64,000 bases of DNA from Mycolicibacillus koreensis (GTDB lineage: Bacteria > Actinomycetota > Actinomycetes > Mycobacteriales > Mycobacteriaceae): positions 84,764-148,763 of the forward strand of contig NZ_NCXO01000004.1 in assembly GCF_002104795.1 (NCBI RefSeq), in the 5' to 3' direction. Position 1 is the first letter of the stretch. Each line of letters opens with the position of its first letter. Under the pieces are notes generated by a model. The model was not told the origin of the DNA. It did not search any database and was given only the letters and a program-made list of their open reading frames with translations. The translations under genes were made by a program, and so were the position numbers. Shown piece by piece: positions 29,639 through 38,850 of this stretch.

Positions 29639-30955
29639 TCAGCCGGCCAGCCGTCGCAACGGCGCCGGCAGCGAACGCCGCGAGCGGTGCGGGCCGAGCA
29701 CCGCCACCGCGTAGCGCTGCCCCAGCAGTTGCCGGGCCACGGCGTTGACCTCGCCGACGGTGACGCGGTCGAGCCGGCGCAGGGCCGCACCCAGTGGGCG
29801 GTGCCGCCCGTAGTTGAGTTCGTGGCGGCCCAGCCGGTGCATGCGCGACCCGGAATCCTCCAGGCCCAGCACCAGCCCGCCGCGCAACGATCCTTTCGCA
29901 GTGGCGCATTCGGCTTCGGTGAGGCCCTCGGTGACGACCTGTTCGAGGACCTCGGCGATGACCGCGCCGACCGGGCCGAACCGTTGCGGCTGGCATGCCG
30001 CGTACACCATCAACGCGGAGCTGTCGGCGAAGGTCTCCACCGAGGAGTACACCGAGTAGGCCAGTCCGCGGTCTTCCCGAACCTGTTGGAACAGCCGCGA
30101 ACTCAATCCGCCGCCAAGAGCGGTGTTGAGCACCGACAACGCCCAGCGATGGGGCCAATGTCGCCCCGGAGCCCGCACCCCCAACGACAGGTGGGTCTGT
30201 TCGCCGTCACGATGCGACACCACCACCGAGGGCCGTGCCGGCACCCGACCGGTGCCTTTGCGCGGGGCGACTGGACGGCGCCCGCGGGTCAGCCGCGCAC
30301 CGAAGTGCTGACGCACCAACGCCACCACCTCGGCGTGCTCGACGTTGCCGGCTACCGCCACCACCATCCGTTCCGGGGTGTAGCGGCGGCGGTGGAACGA
30401 GTGCAGCTGGGCACGGGTCATCGCCGACACCGAGGCGGCCGTGCCGATGACCGGCCGTCCGATCGGGTGATCGCCGTACAGGGCGCCGGCGAACAGGTCC
30501 CCCAGCACGTCCTCGGGGTCGTCGTCGCGCATCGCGATCTCCTCGAGCACCACGTCACGTTCGAGTTCGACGTCGGCACTGGCGCAGCAGCCGTTGAGCA
30601 CCACGTCGGCGACCACCTCCATCGCCAGCGCCAGGTCGGTGTCGAGCACGTGGGCGTGATAGCAGGTGTGCTCCTTGCCGGTGAACGCGTTGAGGTCCCC
30701 GCCCACCGCGTCCATCGTCACGGCGATGTCGGCGGCGGTGCGGGTGGGAGTCGCCTTGAACAGCAGGTGTTCCAGGAAATGCGCGGCACCGGCCACGGTG
30801 GTTCCCTCGTCGCGGGAACCCACCCCGACCCAGACCCCGACCGAGGCCGACCGCACTCCGGGCAGGTGCTCGGTGACCACCCGCAGCCCGTTCAGGGTGC
30901 TGCGGCGAATGCCGCGGCTCGCCTCGGCGCTGTCAGCTGTCGGCAGCGGTCGCAT
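29639..30955 (-). CDS. pepR: M16-family zinc protease PepR
   Basis: 438 residues from ATG 30955, the length of M. tuberculosis PepR; ATG 30970 is an alternative. The inverted zinc motif is HFLEH (about residue 64-68), with a downstream glutamate in [39 protein letters not shown] is the M16 C-terminal domain. It resembles mitochondrial processing peptidase and insulinase relatives. The start lies inside the gpsI end, an overlap of 23 bp, so translation is probably coupled to polynucleotide phosphorylase. The substrate is not known. Confidence 0.93.
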   Translation of the reverse strand: MRPLPTADSAEASRGIRRSTLNGLRVVTEHLPGVRSASVGVWVGVGSRDEGTTVAGAAHFLEHLLFKATPTRTAADIAVTMDAVGGDLNAFTGKEHTCYHAHVLDTDLALAMEVVADVVLNGCCASADVELERDVVLEEIAMRDDDPEDVLGDLFAGALYGDHPIGRPVIGTAASVSAMTRAQLHSFHRRRYTPERMVVAVAGNVEHAEVVALVRQHFGARLTRGRRPVAPRKGTGRVPARPSVVVSHRDGEQTHLSLGVRAPGRHWPHRWALSVLNTALGGGLSSRLFQQVREDRGLAYSVYSSVETFADSSALMVYAACQPQRFGPVGAVIAEVLEQVVTEGLTEAECATAKGSLRGGLVLGLEDSGSRMHRLGRHELNYGRHRPLGAALRRLDRVTVGEVNAVARQLLGQRYAVAVLGPHRSRRSLPAPLRRLAG

Positions 30956-33182
30956 CGGCGGGCGCGGCATCGGCAGCGTCCTCGGCGACCAACACCAACG
31001 AGATCTTGCCGCGGTTGTCGATGTCGGCGATCTCCACCCGCAGTTTGTCGCCGACGCTGACCACGTCCTCGACCTTGGCGATGCGCTTGCCCCGGCCCAG
31101 CTTCGAGATGTGCACCAGGCCGTCGCGGCCGGGCAGCAGCGACACGAACGCCCCGAAGTCGGTGGTCTTGACCACGGTGCCCAGGAACCGCTCCCCGATC
31201 TTGGGCAGCTGCGGGTTGGCGATCGCGTTGATCTTGTCGATCGCGGCCTGCGCGGACGGCCCGTCGGTGGCGCCGACGAACACGGTGCCGTCGTCCTCGA
31301 TCGAGATCTGGGCGCCGGTCTCCTCGGTGATCGAGTTGATGATCTTGCCCTTGGGCCCGATCACCTCACCGATCTTGTCCACCGGAACCTTGATCGTGGT
31401 CACCCGCGGCGCGTACGGGCTCATCTCGTCGGGCTCGTCGATCGCCTCGGCCATCACGTCCAGGATCGTCAGCCGCGCGTCCTTGGCCTGGCTCAACGCC
31501 CCGGCCAGCACCTGCGAGGGGATCCCGTCGAGCTTGGTGTCCAGTTGCAGGGCGGTGACGAAGTCCTTGGTGCCGGCGACCTTGAAGTCCATGTCGCCGA
31601 ACGCATCCTCGGCTCCGAGGATGTCGGTCAGCGCGACGAAGCGGCGCTCGGTCTTGCCGTCGATCTCCACATCGTCGGAGACCAGCCCCATGGCGATGCC
31701 GGCGACCGGGGCCTTCAGCGGCACACCGGCGTTGAGCAGCGACAGCGTGGAGGCACAGACCGAGCCCATGGAGGTCGATCCGTTGGAGCTCAACGCCTCC
31801 GACACCTGCCGGATCGCGTAGGGGAACTCCTCGACGCTGGGCAGCACCGGAACCAGGGCCCGCTCGGCGAGCGCGCCGTGACCGATCTCGCGACGCTTGG
31901 GCGAGCCGACCCGGCCGGTCTCCCCGGTCGAGTACGGCGGGAAGTTGTAGTGGTGCATGTAGCGCTTGGAGGTCTCCGGACCCAGCGAGTCGATCTGCTG
32001 GGCCATCTTGACCATATCGAGGGTGGTCACGCCCAGGATCTGGGTCTCACCGCGCTCGAACAGCGCGCTGCCGTGCGCGCGCGGCACGACCGCCACCTCG
32101 GCGGAGAGCGCGCGGATGTCGGTGACGCCACGGCCGTCGATACGGAAGTGGTCGGTCAGGATGCGCTGGCGCACCAGTTTTTTGGTCAGCGAGCGGAACG
32201 CCGCGCTGACTTCCTTCTCCCGGCCCTCGTAGGTCTCGGCGAGTCGTTCGGCGACCTCGGCTTTGATCTCGTCGGTCCGGTCGTTGCGCTCGGTCTTGCC
32301 GGCGATGCTCAACGCCTTGGCCAACTCGTCGGTCGCCAGCGAGGCCACCGAGTAGTAGACGTCCTCCCCGTAAGGGGGGAACAGCGGGAATTCGCCGGTG
32401 GGTTTGGCTGCCGCATCGGCCAGTTCCCTCTGGGCGGTGCACAGCGTGGCGATGAACGGCTTGGCCGCCTCGAGCCCCTCGGCCACCACCGCCTCGGTGG
32501 GTGCCTGCGCGCCGGCCTCGACGAGTGCGATGACGTTGTCGGTGGCTTCCGCCTCGACCATCATGATCGCCACGTCGGAGCCCTCCGCGGTGTCGACCTT
32601 GCGCCCGGCCACCACCATGTCGAACACCGCGCGGCCCAGCTGCTCCACGGTGGGGAACGCCACCCAGGTGCCGTCGATGAGGGCCACCCGCACCGCACCG
32701 ACCGGGCCGGAGAACGGCAGGCCGGCCAGCTGGGTGGAGGCCGAGGCGGCGTTGATCGCCACCACGTCGTAGAGGTCGTTGGGGTCCAGGCTCATCACGG
32801 TCACCACGACCTGGACCTCGTTGCGCAGCCCCTCGACGAACGAGGGACGCAGCGGGCGGTCGGTGAGACGACAGGTCAGCACCGCGTCGGTCGACGGACG
32901 GCCCTCGCGGCGGAAGAACGACCCCGGGATGCGCCCGGCGGCATACATCCGCTCCTCGACGTCCACGGTCAGCGGGAAGAAGTCGAAGTGGTCCTTCGGG
33001 GTCTTGCCGGCACTGGTCGCCGAGAGCAGCATGGTCTCGTCGTCGAGGTAGGCGGCGACGGCGCCGGCGGCCTGCTGGGCCAGCCGACCGGTCTCGAAAC
33101 GGATGGTGCGGGTGCCGAAGCTCCCGTTGTCGATGGTGGCGGTGGATTCGAAGACGCCGGGATCGATTTCAGCGACAGACAT
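30933..33182 (-). CDS. gpsI: Polynucleotide phosphorylase (GpsI/PNPase)
   Basis: 749 residues. Two RNase PH domains ([20 protein letters not shown] at the start; SDGSTSMG-like [13 protein letters not shown] in the second core) are followed by a KH domain ([14 protein letters not shown]) and an S1 domain ([28 protein letters not shown]). It degrades RNA 3'-5' with phosphate and can add tails. ATG 33182 is preceded by a roughly 260-nt leader with a perfect hairpin at its predicted 5' end. pepR overlaps its 3' end. Confidence 0.97.
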   Translation of the reverse strand: MSVAEIDPGVFESTATIDNGSFGTRTIRFETGRLAQQAAGAVAAYLDDETMLLSATSAGKTPKDHFDFFPLTVDVEERMYAAGRIPGSFFRREGRPSTDAVLTCRLTDRPLRPSFVEGLRNEVQVVVTVMSLDPNDLYDVVAINAASASTQLAGLPFSGPVGAVRVALIDGTWVAFPTVEQLGRAVFDMVVAGRKVDTAEGSDVAIMMVEAEATDNVIALVEAGAQAPTEAVVAEGLEAAKPFIATLCTAQRELADAAAKPTGEFPLFPPYGEDVYYSVASLATDELAKALSIAGKTERNDRTDEIKAEVAERLAETYEGREKEVSAAFRSLTKKLVRQRILTDHFRIDGRGVTDIRALSAEVAVVPRAHGSALFERGETQILGVTTLDMVKMAQQIDSLGPETSKRYMHHYNFPPYSTGETGRVGSPKRREIGHGALAERALVPVLPSVEEFPYAIRQVSEALSSNGSTSMGSVCASTLSLLNAGVPLKAPVAGIAMGLVSDDVEIDGKTERRFVALTDILGAEDAFGDMDFKVAGTKDFVTALQLDTKLDGIPSQVLAGALSQAKDARLTILDVMAEAIDEPDEMSPYAPRVTTIKVPVDKIGEVIGPKGKIINSITEETGAQISIEDDGTVFVGATDGPSAQAAIDKINAIANPQLPKIGERFLGTVVKTTDFGAFVSLLPGRDGLVHISKLGRGKRIAKVEDVVSVGDKLRVEIADIDNRGKISLVLVAEDAADAAPADATAADS

Positions 33183-33420
33183 AGGTGTCCGTACAGCCTC
33201 TCTGGGGTTTATTCAGGTGGTTTCGCGCCGTCACCGGGGACCGCGTTGGGTCAGCGGACGGTTGCCATCGGAATGCGGCCACGGCCGTCGATCGAAGCGG
33301 CCGAGTTGCCCCGCGCTGGGGAGCCCGGCAGCCACTACCGAAGACCGCCCGTAGACAGGTGTGCAGCCGTCGTGGTGACACGCCGGAACGGTGTGCGCAG
33401 GCTGCGCGAACCGCACCGAT

Positions 33421-33457
33421 CGTCCTGCGCCGCGCGGCGCAGGACGCCCTCACTCTA
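33421..33457 (-). promoter_or_regulatory. gpsI promoter with perfect 26-bp hairpin at the mRNA 5' end
   Basis: On the minus strand TAGAGT (33452-33457) could be a -10 element. Five bases later begins a perfect 26-bp inverted repeat (33421-33446; arms of 13, cgtcctgcgccgc), which would be the first nucleotides of the gpsI mRNA. It also lies 41 bp behind the lppU stop and could act as a terminator, although no T-run follows. The whole gap 33183-33486 (304 bp) holds this element and otherwise no gene or repeat that I can see. In E. coli and Streptomyces a hairpin between rpsO and pnp is an RNase III target used to control PNPase. Confidence 0.55.
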
Positions 33458-33486
33458 CACGCCACGCCGGCGCGGCAGGGTCCCGG

Positions 33487-34014
33487 TCAGCCGAGGTTCT
33501 CCACGCAGACGGTGAAACCGCGCTCACTGTAGGTGTAGCCCAGGCCACTGGCGCATTGATCGGCGGCGAACGGCCCGTTCGCCGCGCTCAGGATCTGCGT
33601 GGCCCGTTGCCGTGGGCGCACCGAGGTGTCGGCGCAGTCCACCCGGACCGGGTCGCGGTCGTGCCGGGGATCGACGCTCATGCAGCCACCGAGCATCCAG
33701 TCGATGTCGAGGCACAGGGTGCTCGCCGAGCGGTTGAGCGAGTCCCGCATCGAATAGGTGGAGTCGACGTCAACCGGGCATTCGTCCGCGCTGGTGACAC
33801 TGGAGACCACTTTGAAATTTGCTGTGGCACTGCCGCATTCGGCTTTCTCCACTCGCGGCTGGTCGTCGGTGCCGCCCATCTCCAGGCAGTCGCCGACCTG
33901 CAATTCTGCGGCGTTGCCCGTCGGGGCGCAGCCGATCGTCACACCCACCGACGTCAGTAACGCGACCAGCCCGAGCGTCGGGCGCCGCCGCGGTGAACGA
34001 GTGCGCCGGGTCAG
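33487..34014 (-). CDS. lppU: Lipoprotein LppU, probable CTG start
   Basis: About 175 residues if read from CTG 34014; M. tuberculosis LppU is 171. In frame upstream of the first GTG (33948) the DNA encodes a basic segment ([13 protein letters not shown]), a hydrophobic core ([11 protein letters not shown]) and the lipobox TIGC, a complete lipoprotein signal. No ATG, GTG or TTG precedes it, only CTG overlapping the rpsO stop as CTGA. From GTG 33948 the signal peptide would be lost. The mature part has several cysteines (GDCLEMG, AECGS, TLCLD, TVCVEN). It sits between rpsO and gpsI, as in M. tuberculosis. Confidence 0.75.
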   Translation of the reverse strand: MTRRTRSPRRRPTLGLVALLTSVGVTIGCAPTGNAAELQVGDCLEMGGTDDQPRVEKAECGSATANFKVVSSVTSADECPVDVDSTYSMRDSLNRSASTLCLDIDWMLGGCMSVDPRHDRDPVRVDCADTSVRPRQRATQILSAANGPFAADQCASGLGYTYSERGFTVCVENLG

Positions 34015-34280
34015 CGACGCAGACCCAGCCGTTCGATCAGCGAGCGGTACCGCGCCACATCGACGTCGGCGATGTATTTGAGCAGACGGCGACGCCGCCC
34101 GACCAAAAGCAGCAGGCCACGGCGCGAGTGGTGATCGTGCTTGTGGGTCTTCAGGTGCTCGGTGAGCCCCATGATCCGATTGGTCAACAGGGCCACCTGC
34201 GCCTCCGGCGAGCCGGTGTCGGTCTCGTGCAGCCCGTAGTTGCTGAGGATCTCTTTTTTCTGCTCGGCGGTCAGCGCCAC
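34011..34280 (-). CDS. rpsO: 30S ribosomal protein S15
   Basis: 89 residues, the normal length, starting [12 protein letters not shown] at GTG 34280 with GGAG upstream. [36 protein letters not shown] and [13 protein letters not shown] are the S15 hallmarks. It binds 16S rRNA early in assembly of the platform. The stop TGA shares three bases with the proposed CTG start of lppU, so termination and reinitiation may be coupled. Confidence 0.98.
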   Translation of the reverse strand: MALTAEQKKEILSNYGLHETDTGSPEAQVALLTNRIMGLTEHLKTHKHDHHSRRGLLLLVGRRRRLLKYIADVDVARYRSLIERLGLRR

Positions 34281-34358
34281 GACAATTTCTCCATCGGTCG
34301 GTTCGCGATCAGTCAACACGGGCGCGGCCACCGCGAACCGCAGCACACGCCGTCGGGC

Positions 34359-34364
34359 AGCTTA
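34359..34364 (-). promoter_or_regulatory. Candidate -10 element for rpsO
   Basis: TAAGCT on the minus strand lies about 79 bp upstream of GTG 34280, which gives a leader of about 70 nt. No clear -35 is visible. It is the best promoter candidate in the 114-bp gap between ribF and rpsO. Confidence 0.35.
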
Positions 34365-34394
34365 ACAGGGCCCCGCGGTCCGGACCGAATCCGC

Positions 34395-35369
34395 TCAGTC
34401 GGCGACCAGGATGTCGCGGACCCGCGCGGTGTCGGCCTCCATGGCGGCCACCAGCGCCTCCACCGAGTCGAATCGTTCCTGTCCGCGCAGGTGATCGACG
34501 AAGTCGACGGCGACATGCTCTCCGTAGAGGTCGGCGGAGGCGTCGAGAACGTAGGCCTCGACGGTGCGGTTTCGCCCGGAGAACGTCGGGTTGGTGCCGA
34601 CCGACACCGCGGCCCGGTACCGCTCGCCGGGGACGACCGTGCCGGTTAGCGGGCCGGGGCCCAGCACGGTGAACCAGGCCGCATAGACCCCGTCAGCCGG
34701 TATCGCCGCGTGCATCGGCGGGGCGACGTTAGCGGTGGGGAATCCCAGCGTCGCTCCCCGACCGTCTCCCCGCACGACCACACCCTCGACCCGGTGCGGC
34801 CGGCCCAGCGCCTCGGCCGCGGCGACCATGTCGCCGGCATCGACACACGACCGGATGTAGGTCGAGGAATAGGTGAGCGTCTCGCTGCGGTGGTGTTCGG
34901 CGAGCAGCGAGACCGCTTCGACCGCGAAACCCAGTTGCGCCCCGCCCTGGCGCAGGGCGGCCACGTCCCCGGCGGCCTTGCGTCCGAAGGTGAAGTTCTC
35001 CCCGACGACCACCTCCACCACATGCAGGCGTTCGACCAGCAGTTCATGGATGTAGCGCTCCGGGGTCAGCCTCATGAAGTCGTGGGTGAACGGCATCACC
35101 AGAAACACGTCGATGCCGGCCTGCTCGACCAACTCGGCCCGCCGGGTCAAGGTGGTCAGCTGGGCGGGATGGCTCCCCGGGTAGACCACCGACATAGGAT
35201 GCGGATCGAAGGTCATCAACACCGTCGGGATCCCGCGTTCACGACCGGATTTCACCGCGTGGGCGATCAACTCGGCGTGGCCGCGGTGCACCCCGTCGAA
35301 CACCCCGATCGTCAGAACGCAGCGCCCCCAGTCGGTGGGGATCTCGTCCTGTCCGCGCCATCGCTGCAC
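34395..35369 (-). CDS. ribF: Bifunctional riboflavin kinase / FAD synthetase
   Basis: 324 residues. The nucleotidyltransferase domain has LTIGVFDGVHRGHAELI (phosphate loop and HxGH-like site) and TFDPHPMSVVYPG. The C-terminal kinase domain has RPHRVEGVVVRGDGRGATLGFPTAN, with the GxxxGFPTAN loop, and NPTFSGRNRTVEAYVLD. It converts riboflavin to FMN and then FAD, which many flavoproteins in this window need. GTG 35369 lies 7 nt after TAGGCT, a leaderless layout. The divergent mntR gene starts 86 bp away. Confidence 0.95.
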   Translation of the reverse strand: MQRWRGQDEIPTDWGRCVLTIGVFDGVHRGHAELIAHAVKSGRERGIPTVLMTFDPHPMSVVYPGSHPAQLTTLTRRAELVEQAGIDVFLVMPFTHDFMRLTPERYIHELLVERLHVVEVVVGENFTFGRKAAGDVAALRQGGAQLGFAVEAVSLLAEHHRSETLTYSSTYIRSCVDAGDMVAAAEALGRPHRVEGVVVRGDGRGATLGFPTANVAPPMHAAIPADGVYAAWFTVLGPGPLTGTVVPGERYRAAVSVGTNPTFSGRNRTVEAYVLDASADLYGEHVAVDFVDHLRGQERFDSVEALVAAMEADTARVRDILVAD

Positions 35370-35376
35370 GGATGTC

Positions 35377-35382
35377 AGCCTA
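35377..35382 (-). promoter_or_regulatory. -10 element for leaderless ribF
   Basis: TAGGCT on the minus strand, then GACATCC, then GTG 35369. This settles the start among several upstream open codons. Confidence 0.6.
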
Positions 35383-35441
35383 CGATGTGCGCGGCGGCGC
35401 GCGGGACACCGCCGTTGACTTCGCTGCGCGGCGGCGTTGCC

Positions 35442-35447
35442 TAGACT
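35442..35447 (+). promoter_or_regulatory. -10 element for leaderless mntR
   Basis: TAGACT on the plus strand is followed by CGTAGCC and GTG 35455. A TTGACT at 35415-35420 is upstream, but the 21-bp spacer is long for a -35. Confidence 0.6.
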
Positions 35448-35454
35448 CGTAGCC

Positions 35455-36171
35455 GTGGCCGCCAGCGACAAACTCGGGGACGGCAGCCCCGGAGATCACG
35501 CCGATGACCTGACGTCGGTCGCCCAGGACTATCTGAAGGTCATCTGGACCGCACAGGAATGGTCGGCGGAGAGGGTCAGCACCAAGATGCTCGCCGAACG
35601 TCTCGGGGTCTCGGCGAGTACCGCCTCGGAGTCGATCCGCAAACTGGCCGATCAGGGGCTGGTGGACCACGAGAAGTACCGCGCGGTGACGTTGACGCCG
35701 ACGGGGGCGCGTGCGGCGGTGGCGATGGTGCGCCGCCACCGCCTGCTGGAGACCTACCTGGTCAACGAACTCGGCTACAGCTGGGACGAGGTGCACGACG
35801 AGGCCGAGGTTCTCGAGCACGCCGTCTCCGACCGGCTGATCGCCCGCATCGACGCCAAGCTGGGGTATCCGGACCGTGACCCGCACGGCGACCCGATCCC
35901 GGCCGCCGACGGGCAGGTGCCCTCCGCGCCGGCCCGCCCGCTGTGGGACTGCACCGACGGTGAGACCGGGACGGTGGCCCGCATCTCCGACGCCGACCCG
36001 GACATGTTGCGCTACTTCGCCGAGGTCGGCATCAGCTTGGATTCGCGGCTACGGGTTTTGGCGCGCCGCGAGTTCGCCGGAATGACCTCGGTGGCCATCG
36101 ACGCGGCCGACGGCGGGCACACCACGGTGGATCTGGGCAGCCCCGCCGCGCAAGCCATCTGGGTCAGCTGA
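35455..36171 (+). CDS. mntR: DtxR-family metal-dependent repressor (SirR/MntR, Rv2788-like)
   Basis: 238 residues. The N-terminal winged helix (TSVAQDYLKVIWTAQEW, STKMLAERLGVSASTASESI) is followed by the dimerisation helices with metal ligands (RRHRLLETYLVNELGYSW, EAEVLEHAVSD) and a C-terminal FeoA/SH3-like domain (DADPDMLRYFAEVGISLDSRL). The M. tuberculosis protein annotated SirR acts as the manganese repressor. GTG 35455 fits a leaderless start; TTG 35437 is in frame upstream but lies before the promoter. Confidence 0.92.
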   Translation: MAASDKLGDGSPGDHADDLTSVAQDYLKVIWTAQEWSAERVSTKMLAERLGVSASTASESIRKLADQGLVDHEKYRAVTLTPTGARAAVAMVRRHRLLETYLVNELGYSWDEVHDEAEVLEHAVSDRLIARIDAKLGYPDRDPHGDPIPAADGQVPSAPARPLWDCTDGETGTVARISDADPDMLRYFAEVGISLDSRLRVLARREFAGMTSVAIDAADGGHTTVDLGSPAAQAIWVS

Positions 36172-36199
36172 GTCTTACCGCCCCGGGTCCTACCGCCGG

Positions 36200-36619
36200 T
36201 CAGGGCAGCGGATTGGATTTCGCGTCGGCGCCGTACACCCCGAGAAGATCGCGCGCCGAGACGATCCCGATGAGCACGCCGCTGCGCTCCACCAAGATGT
36301 GACGGATGTAGTGGTTCATCATCCGCACCGCGGCTTCGTCGATGGTGGTCTCGGCGTCACACCAGATCAGGTTGGTGCTGGCCACCTCCGCAGCCGGCAC
36401 CGTGGCCGGATCCCGGCCGTCGGCGATCACCGCGACAACGTCGCGCTCGCTGACCAGAGCGGTGGGCCGCTCCTCGACGCCGACCACCACCGCACCGACC
36501 TCGCCGTGCACGATCGCCTGGGCGACGTCGGCGACGGTGGCCGTGGCGGCGACCCGCACCACCGGGTCGCCGGTGACCGTCGCGATGGCGATCGCCCCGG
36601 CGTTGGGTATGTCTGTCAT
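36200..36619 (-). CDS. Two-CBS-domain protein
   Basis: 139 residues made of two CBS motifs: VRVAATATVADVAQAIVHGE with VVGVEERPTALVSERDVVA, and STNLIWCDAETTIDEAAVRM with GVLIGIVSARDLLGVYG. CBS pairs bind adenine nucleotides as energy sensors. No catalytic domain is attached, as in mycobacterial stand-alone CBS proteins such as Hrp1, though I do not claim orthology. It is between mntR and the second PF10118 gene. Confidence 0.85.
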   Translation of the reverse strand: MTDIPNAGAIAIATVTGDPVVRVAATATVADVAQAIVHGEVGAVVVGVEERPTALVSERDVVAVIADGRDPATVPAAEVASTNLIWCDAETTIDEAAVRMMNHYIRHILVERSGVLIGIVSARDLLGVYGADAKSNPLP

Positions 36620-36665
36620 GGCCCCATCGTCGCATCAGCATCGGCGCGTCAGCGAGCGGGCGGGG

Positions 36666-37556
36666 TCATTTCCGGTGGGTGCGCAGCTGGCCTTCGTCGC
36701 CGAACAGCTCCTTTTGCCACCGCCTCATCAGCGCGGTGGTGTCGATCTGGTCGGGATGGAAGCCGGGGTTCGTGAACGGTTTCATGTCCGAATAGAAGCC
36801 CTTCCACATCGGGTTGCGCAGCATCTGCACGGTCTCGGTGAGGATCCGCACCGGTTGGCGGCGGCCCGCACGGTCGGTCGTGGCGATCGACAACCAGGTG
36901 AACGCCACCAGGATCGGTATCCCGAAGTTGGCGGCGAACGTCATCCAGCGCAGCCGGGTCTTCTCCGGAACCCCGATCGCGCGGTAGACGTCGAACGCGA
37001 CCGACTTGTGTTCGAGCTCCTCCAGCGCATGCCAGTTCAGCAGGTTCTTGATCTCCGGGTCGTACATCATCGCCTGGATCTGGGGGCTTTTGAGGATGTT
37101 CTCCGCCCACACCGCGGTGAAATGCTCGGCGGCCACGGTGAACCCGAGGAAGAAGCGGCGCAGCTTGACCATCCGATGCGGGCTGGGGAACTGCTTGTCG
37201 AGAAACTTCTCCATCCGCTCGGTGCTCTCCAGCAGGTATTCGAAATAGGCGGTGGGATAGCCCATCGCGGCGAGCTGCTCGTTGAGTTCGCGGTGCTGAC
37301 GGCCGTGGGTCTTCTCCTGACCGATGAAGCCGGCCACCCGTTTGGCCAACTCCGGGTCGGTCAGGAGGTCCTTGTAGCGGCTCACCGACCGGATGAAGAT
37401 CTCTTCACCGGGAGGAAAGATCGCCGACAGCAACGCGATCATGTGGCTGAACACCATGCTGCCGTCGGCGAAGTACCTGTTCGTCGGCGGTTGGGCGTCG
37501 AACCCGAAGTTCATCCGCCGCACCGTCGGATAATCGGTCTTGTCCACCGCAACCAT
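36666..37556 (-). CDS. Second diiron-type PF10118 protein
   Basis: 296 residues from ATG 37556, which has GAAAGGA 6 nt upstream. It shares the ligand layout of the gene at 24592: IFPPGEEIFIRSVSRY, GQEKTHGRQH, AAEHFTAVWAEN and WHALEELEHKSVAFDVYRA. A probable membrane helix (about 205-225) follows. Function is not established; a lipid-modifying diiron oxidase is inferred. An 18-bp motif also found upstream of the AraC gene and the P450 lies 113-130 bp upstream of its start, so it is likely part of the same regulon. Confidence 0.84.
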   Translation of the reverse strand: MVAVDKTDYPTVRRMNFGFDAQPPTNRYFADGSMVFSHMIALLSAIFPPGEEIFIRSVSRYKDLLTDPELAKRVAGFIGQEKTHGRQHRELNEQLAAMGYPTAYFEYLLESTERMEKFLDKQFPSPHRMVKLRRFFLGFTVAAEHFTAVWAENILKSPQIQAMMYDPEIKNLLNWHALEELEHKSVAFDVYRAIGVPEKTRLRWMTFAANFGIPILVAFTWLSIATTDRAGRRQPVRILTETVQMLRNPMWKGFYSDMKPFTNPGFHPDQIDTTALMRRWQKELFGDEGQLRTHRK

Positions 37557-37668
37557 CGTCGTGTCCTTTCCCGCGCCTGATGCCATGCGGATCCCCGGGC
37601 TCCACCGGGATCCTCACAGCCGACGGTAGGGGTACCGCGGAGCCGGCGGAATGAGCGAAACGGACACA

Positions 37669-37686
37669 GATTTGATGTATTCGGAC
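37669..37686 (+). promoter_or_regulatory. AraC-regulon candidate site 1
   Basis: gatttgatgtattcggac lies in the gap 37557-37705 upstream of the PF10118 gene. It matches site 2 at 16 of 18 positions. The consensus of the three sites is GATTTGATRTDTTCRGAC. Confidence 0.55.
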
Positions 37687-37705
37687 CCACGGCGGCGCCG
37701 CGCGG

Positions 37706-38746
37706 TCACACCCCGCGGCCGCGGTGGTGGCTGGGTCGGCTGCCGGTCCACCGGATGAATGCCCGGGTGAATGCGGCGGTTTCGGAGTAGCCGAGCTGGC
37801 GCGCGGTCTCCTCGACCGTCAGTCCGGACTCCAGCAGGGCCACCGCGAGCGCCACCCGCACCTCATCGACGAGGCCGCGGTAACTGGTTCCCTCCGCGGC
37901 CAGCCGCCGGTGCAGGGTGCGTTCGGTCATCGCCATCTCGTCGGCGATGACCGCCATCGTGGGCAGACGGCCGGGCTCGCGAATGAGACGGCCGCGCACA
38001 CCGGCGGCCAGACCGCGGCGCTGCCGCCGCGACTGCAGCAGCTCCTCGCACTGCTGCACACAGGTCTGCGCGGTCGCCGCGTCGGCGGCCGGCATCGGGG
38101 CGGCCAACACCGCCGGTGGGATGGTGATCGCCGCCCGAGTAGACGACGAGTCGATCTCGACGGTGAGCCGTTCGAACTCCAGCCGGTCCTCGGGCAGTGC
38201 GATTCCGGGCAACTCCACCCGAATCGGCACCTCGGATGCCATCTGTCCGACCAACATCGGCGCCATGTTCACCAGAGCGACCAGGTCCCGCTCGATCATG
38301 AACGCGCGCACGTCGGCGGGCATGGCACGGTCATCGAACTCCAGCACCAGTCCAGCGGGCGTGTCGCAGCGGCGCAATCGCAGAAACGTCGACGCCAACG
38401 CCGCGTACCGGCAGGCCACCGTGACCGCGTCGGCGATGGTCGGGCTTGCCAGCAGCGCGTAGCCGAGGATGCCGGTGTTGACGAAGTTGTACTGCGATCC
38501 CACATCGCGGGCGAATTGGCCGGGGTCGGCGATGCGGGCGAGCACGTTACGCACGATCGTCAGCTCCTGGGCGGCCTGCACCTCGGTGCCGGGGTCGGCG
38601 AGCTCACCGATCGTCAGCCCGGTGCCCGCCAGGCAGACGTCGACGCCGATGCCCTGCGCCTCCGCCGCGTGCAGCAGATGCTGGCAGGTCGTCACCGGCC
38701 GGGGGATGTCCCAGTCCGGGTTCGCCTGGTCGTTACCGCCAGCCAT
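37706..38746 (-). CDS. AraC-family regulator with arabinose-binding-like N-terminal domain (VirS type)
   Basis: 346 residues from ATG 38746, chosen because TATGTT lies 7 nt upstream; earlier in-frame starts fall in the promoter. The N-terminal part (ASPTIADAVTVACRYAALAS, DDRAMPADVRAF) is the PF12625 sensor. Two C-terminal AraC helix-turn-helices follow (LPTMAVIADEMAMTERTLHRRL and EETARQLGYSETAAFTRAF). VirS, a relative, controls the mymA lipid operon in M. tuberculosis, which also contains a Baeyer-Villiger-type enzyme. It follows the BVMO gene by 104 bp on the same strand and carries a motif copy over its own promoter. Confidence 0.88.
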   Translation of the reverse strand: MAGGNDQANPDWDIPRPVTTCQHLLHAAEAQGIGVDVCLAGTGLTIGELADPGTEVQAAQELTIVRNVLARIADPGQFARDVGSQYNFVNTGILGYALLASPTIADAVTVACRYAALASTFLRLRRCDTPAGLVLEFDDRAMPADVRAFMIERDLVALVNMAPMLVGQMASEVPIRVELPGIALPEDRLEFERLTVEIDSSSTRAAITIPPAVLAAPMPAADAATAQTCVQQCEELLQSRRQRRGLAAGVRGRLIREPGRLPTMAVIADEMAMTERTLHRRLAAEGTSYRGLVDEVRVALAVALLESGLTVEETARQLGYSETAAFTRAFIRWTGSRPSHHRGRGV

Positions 38747-38748
38747 GT

Positions 38749-38766
38749 GTCCGAACATATCAAATC
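38749..38766 (-). promoter_or_regulatory. AraC-regulon candidate site 2 overlapping the araC-type promoter
   Basis: gatttgatatgttcggac on the minus strand. It contains the predicted -10 TATGTT (38754-38759), which precedes ATG 38746 by 7 nt. A bound regulator would block this promoter, so autorepression is inferred. Confidence 0.55.
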
Positions 38767-38850
38767 GCGGGCCGTGCGGGTCATTCCGACGTCGCTCGCC
38801 CACCGCGTAGCGACACCACCGTGACGCGCGGCGTCGGTGCCCCTATCGGC

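Noticed and set aside
30666..33515. Open frame of 949 codons on the plus strand
   Set aside because: It lies antisense to gpsI and pepR, whose motifs are complete; the plus-strand product has no recognisable domain.
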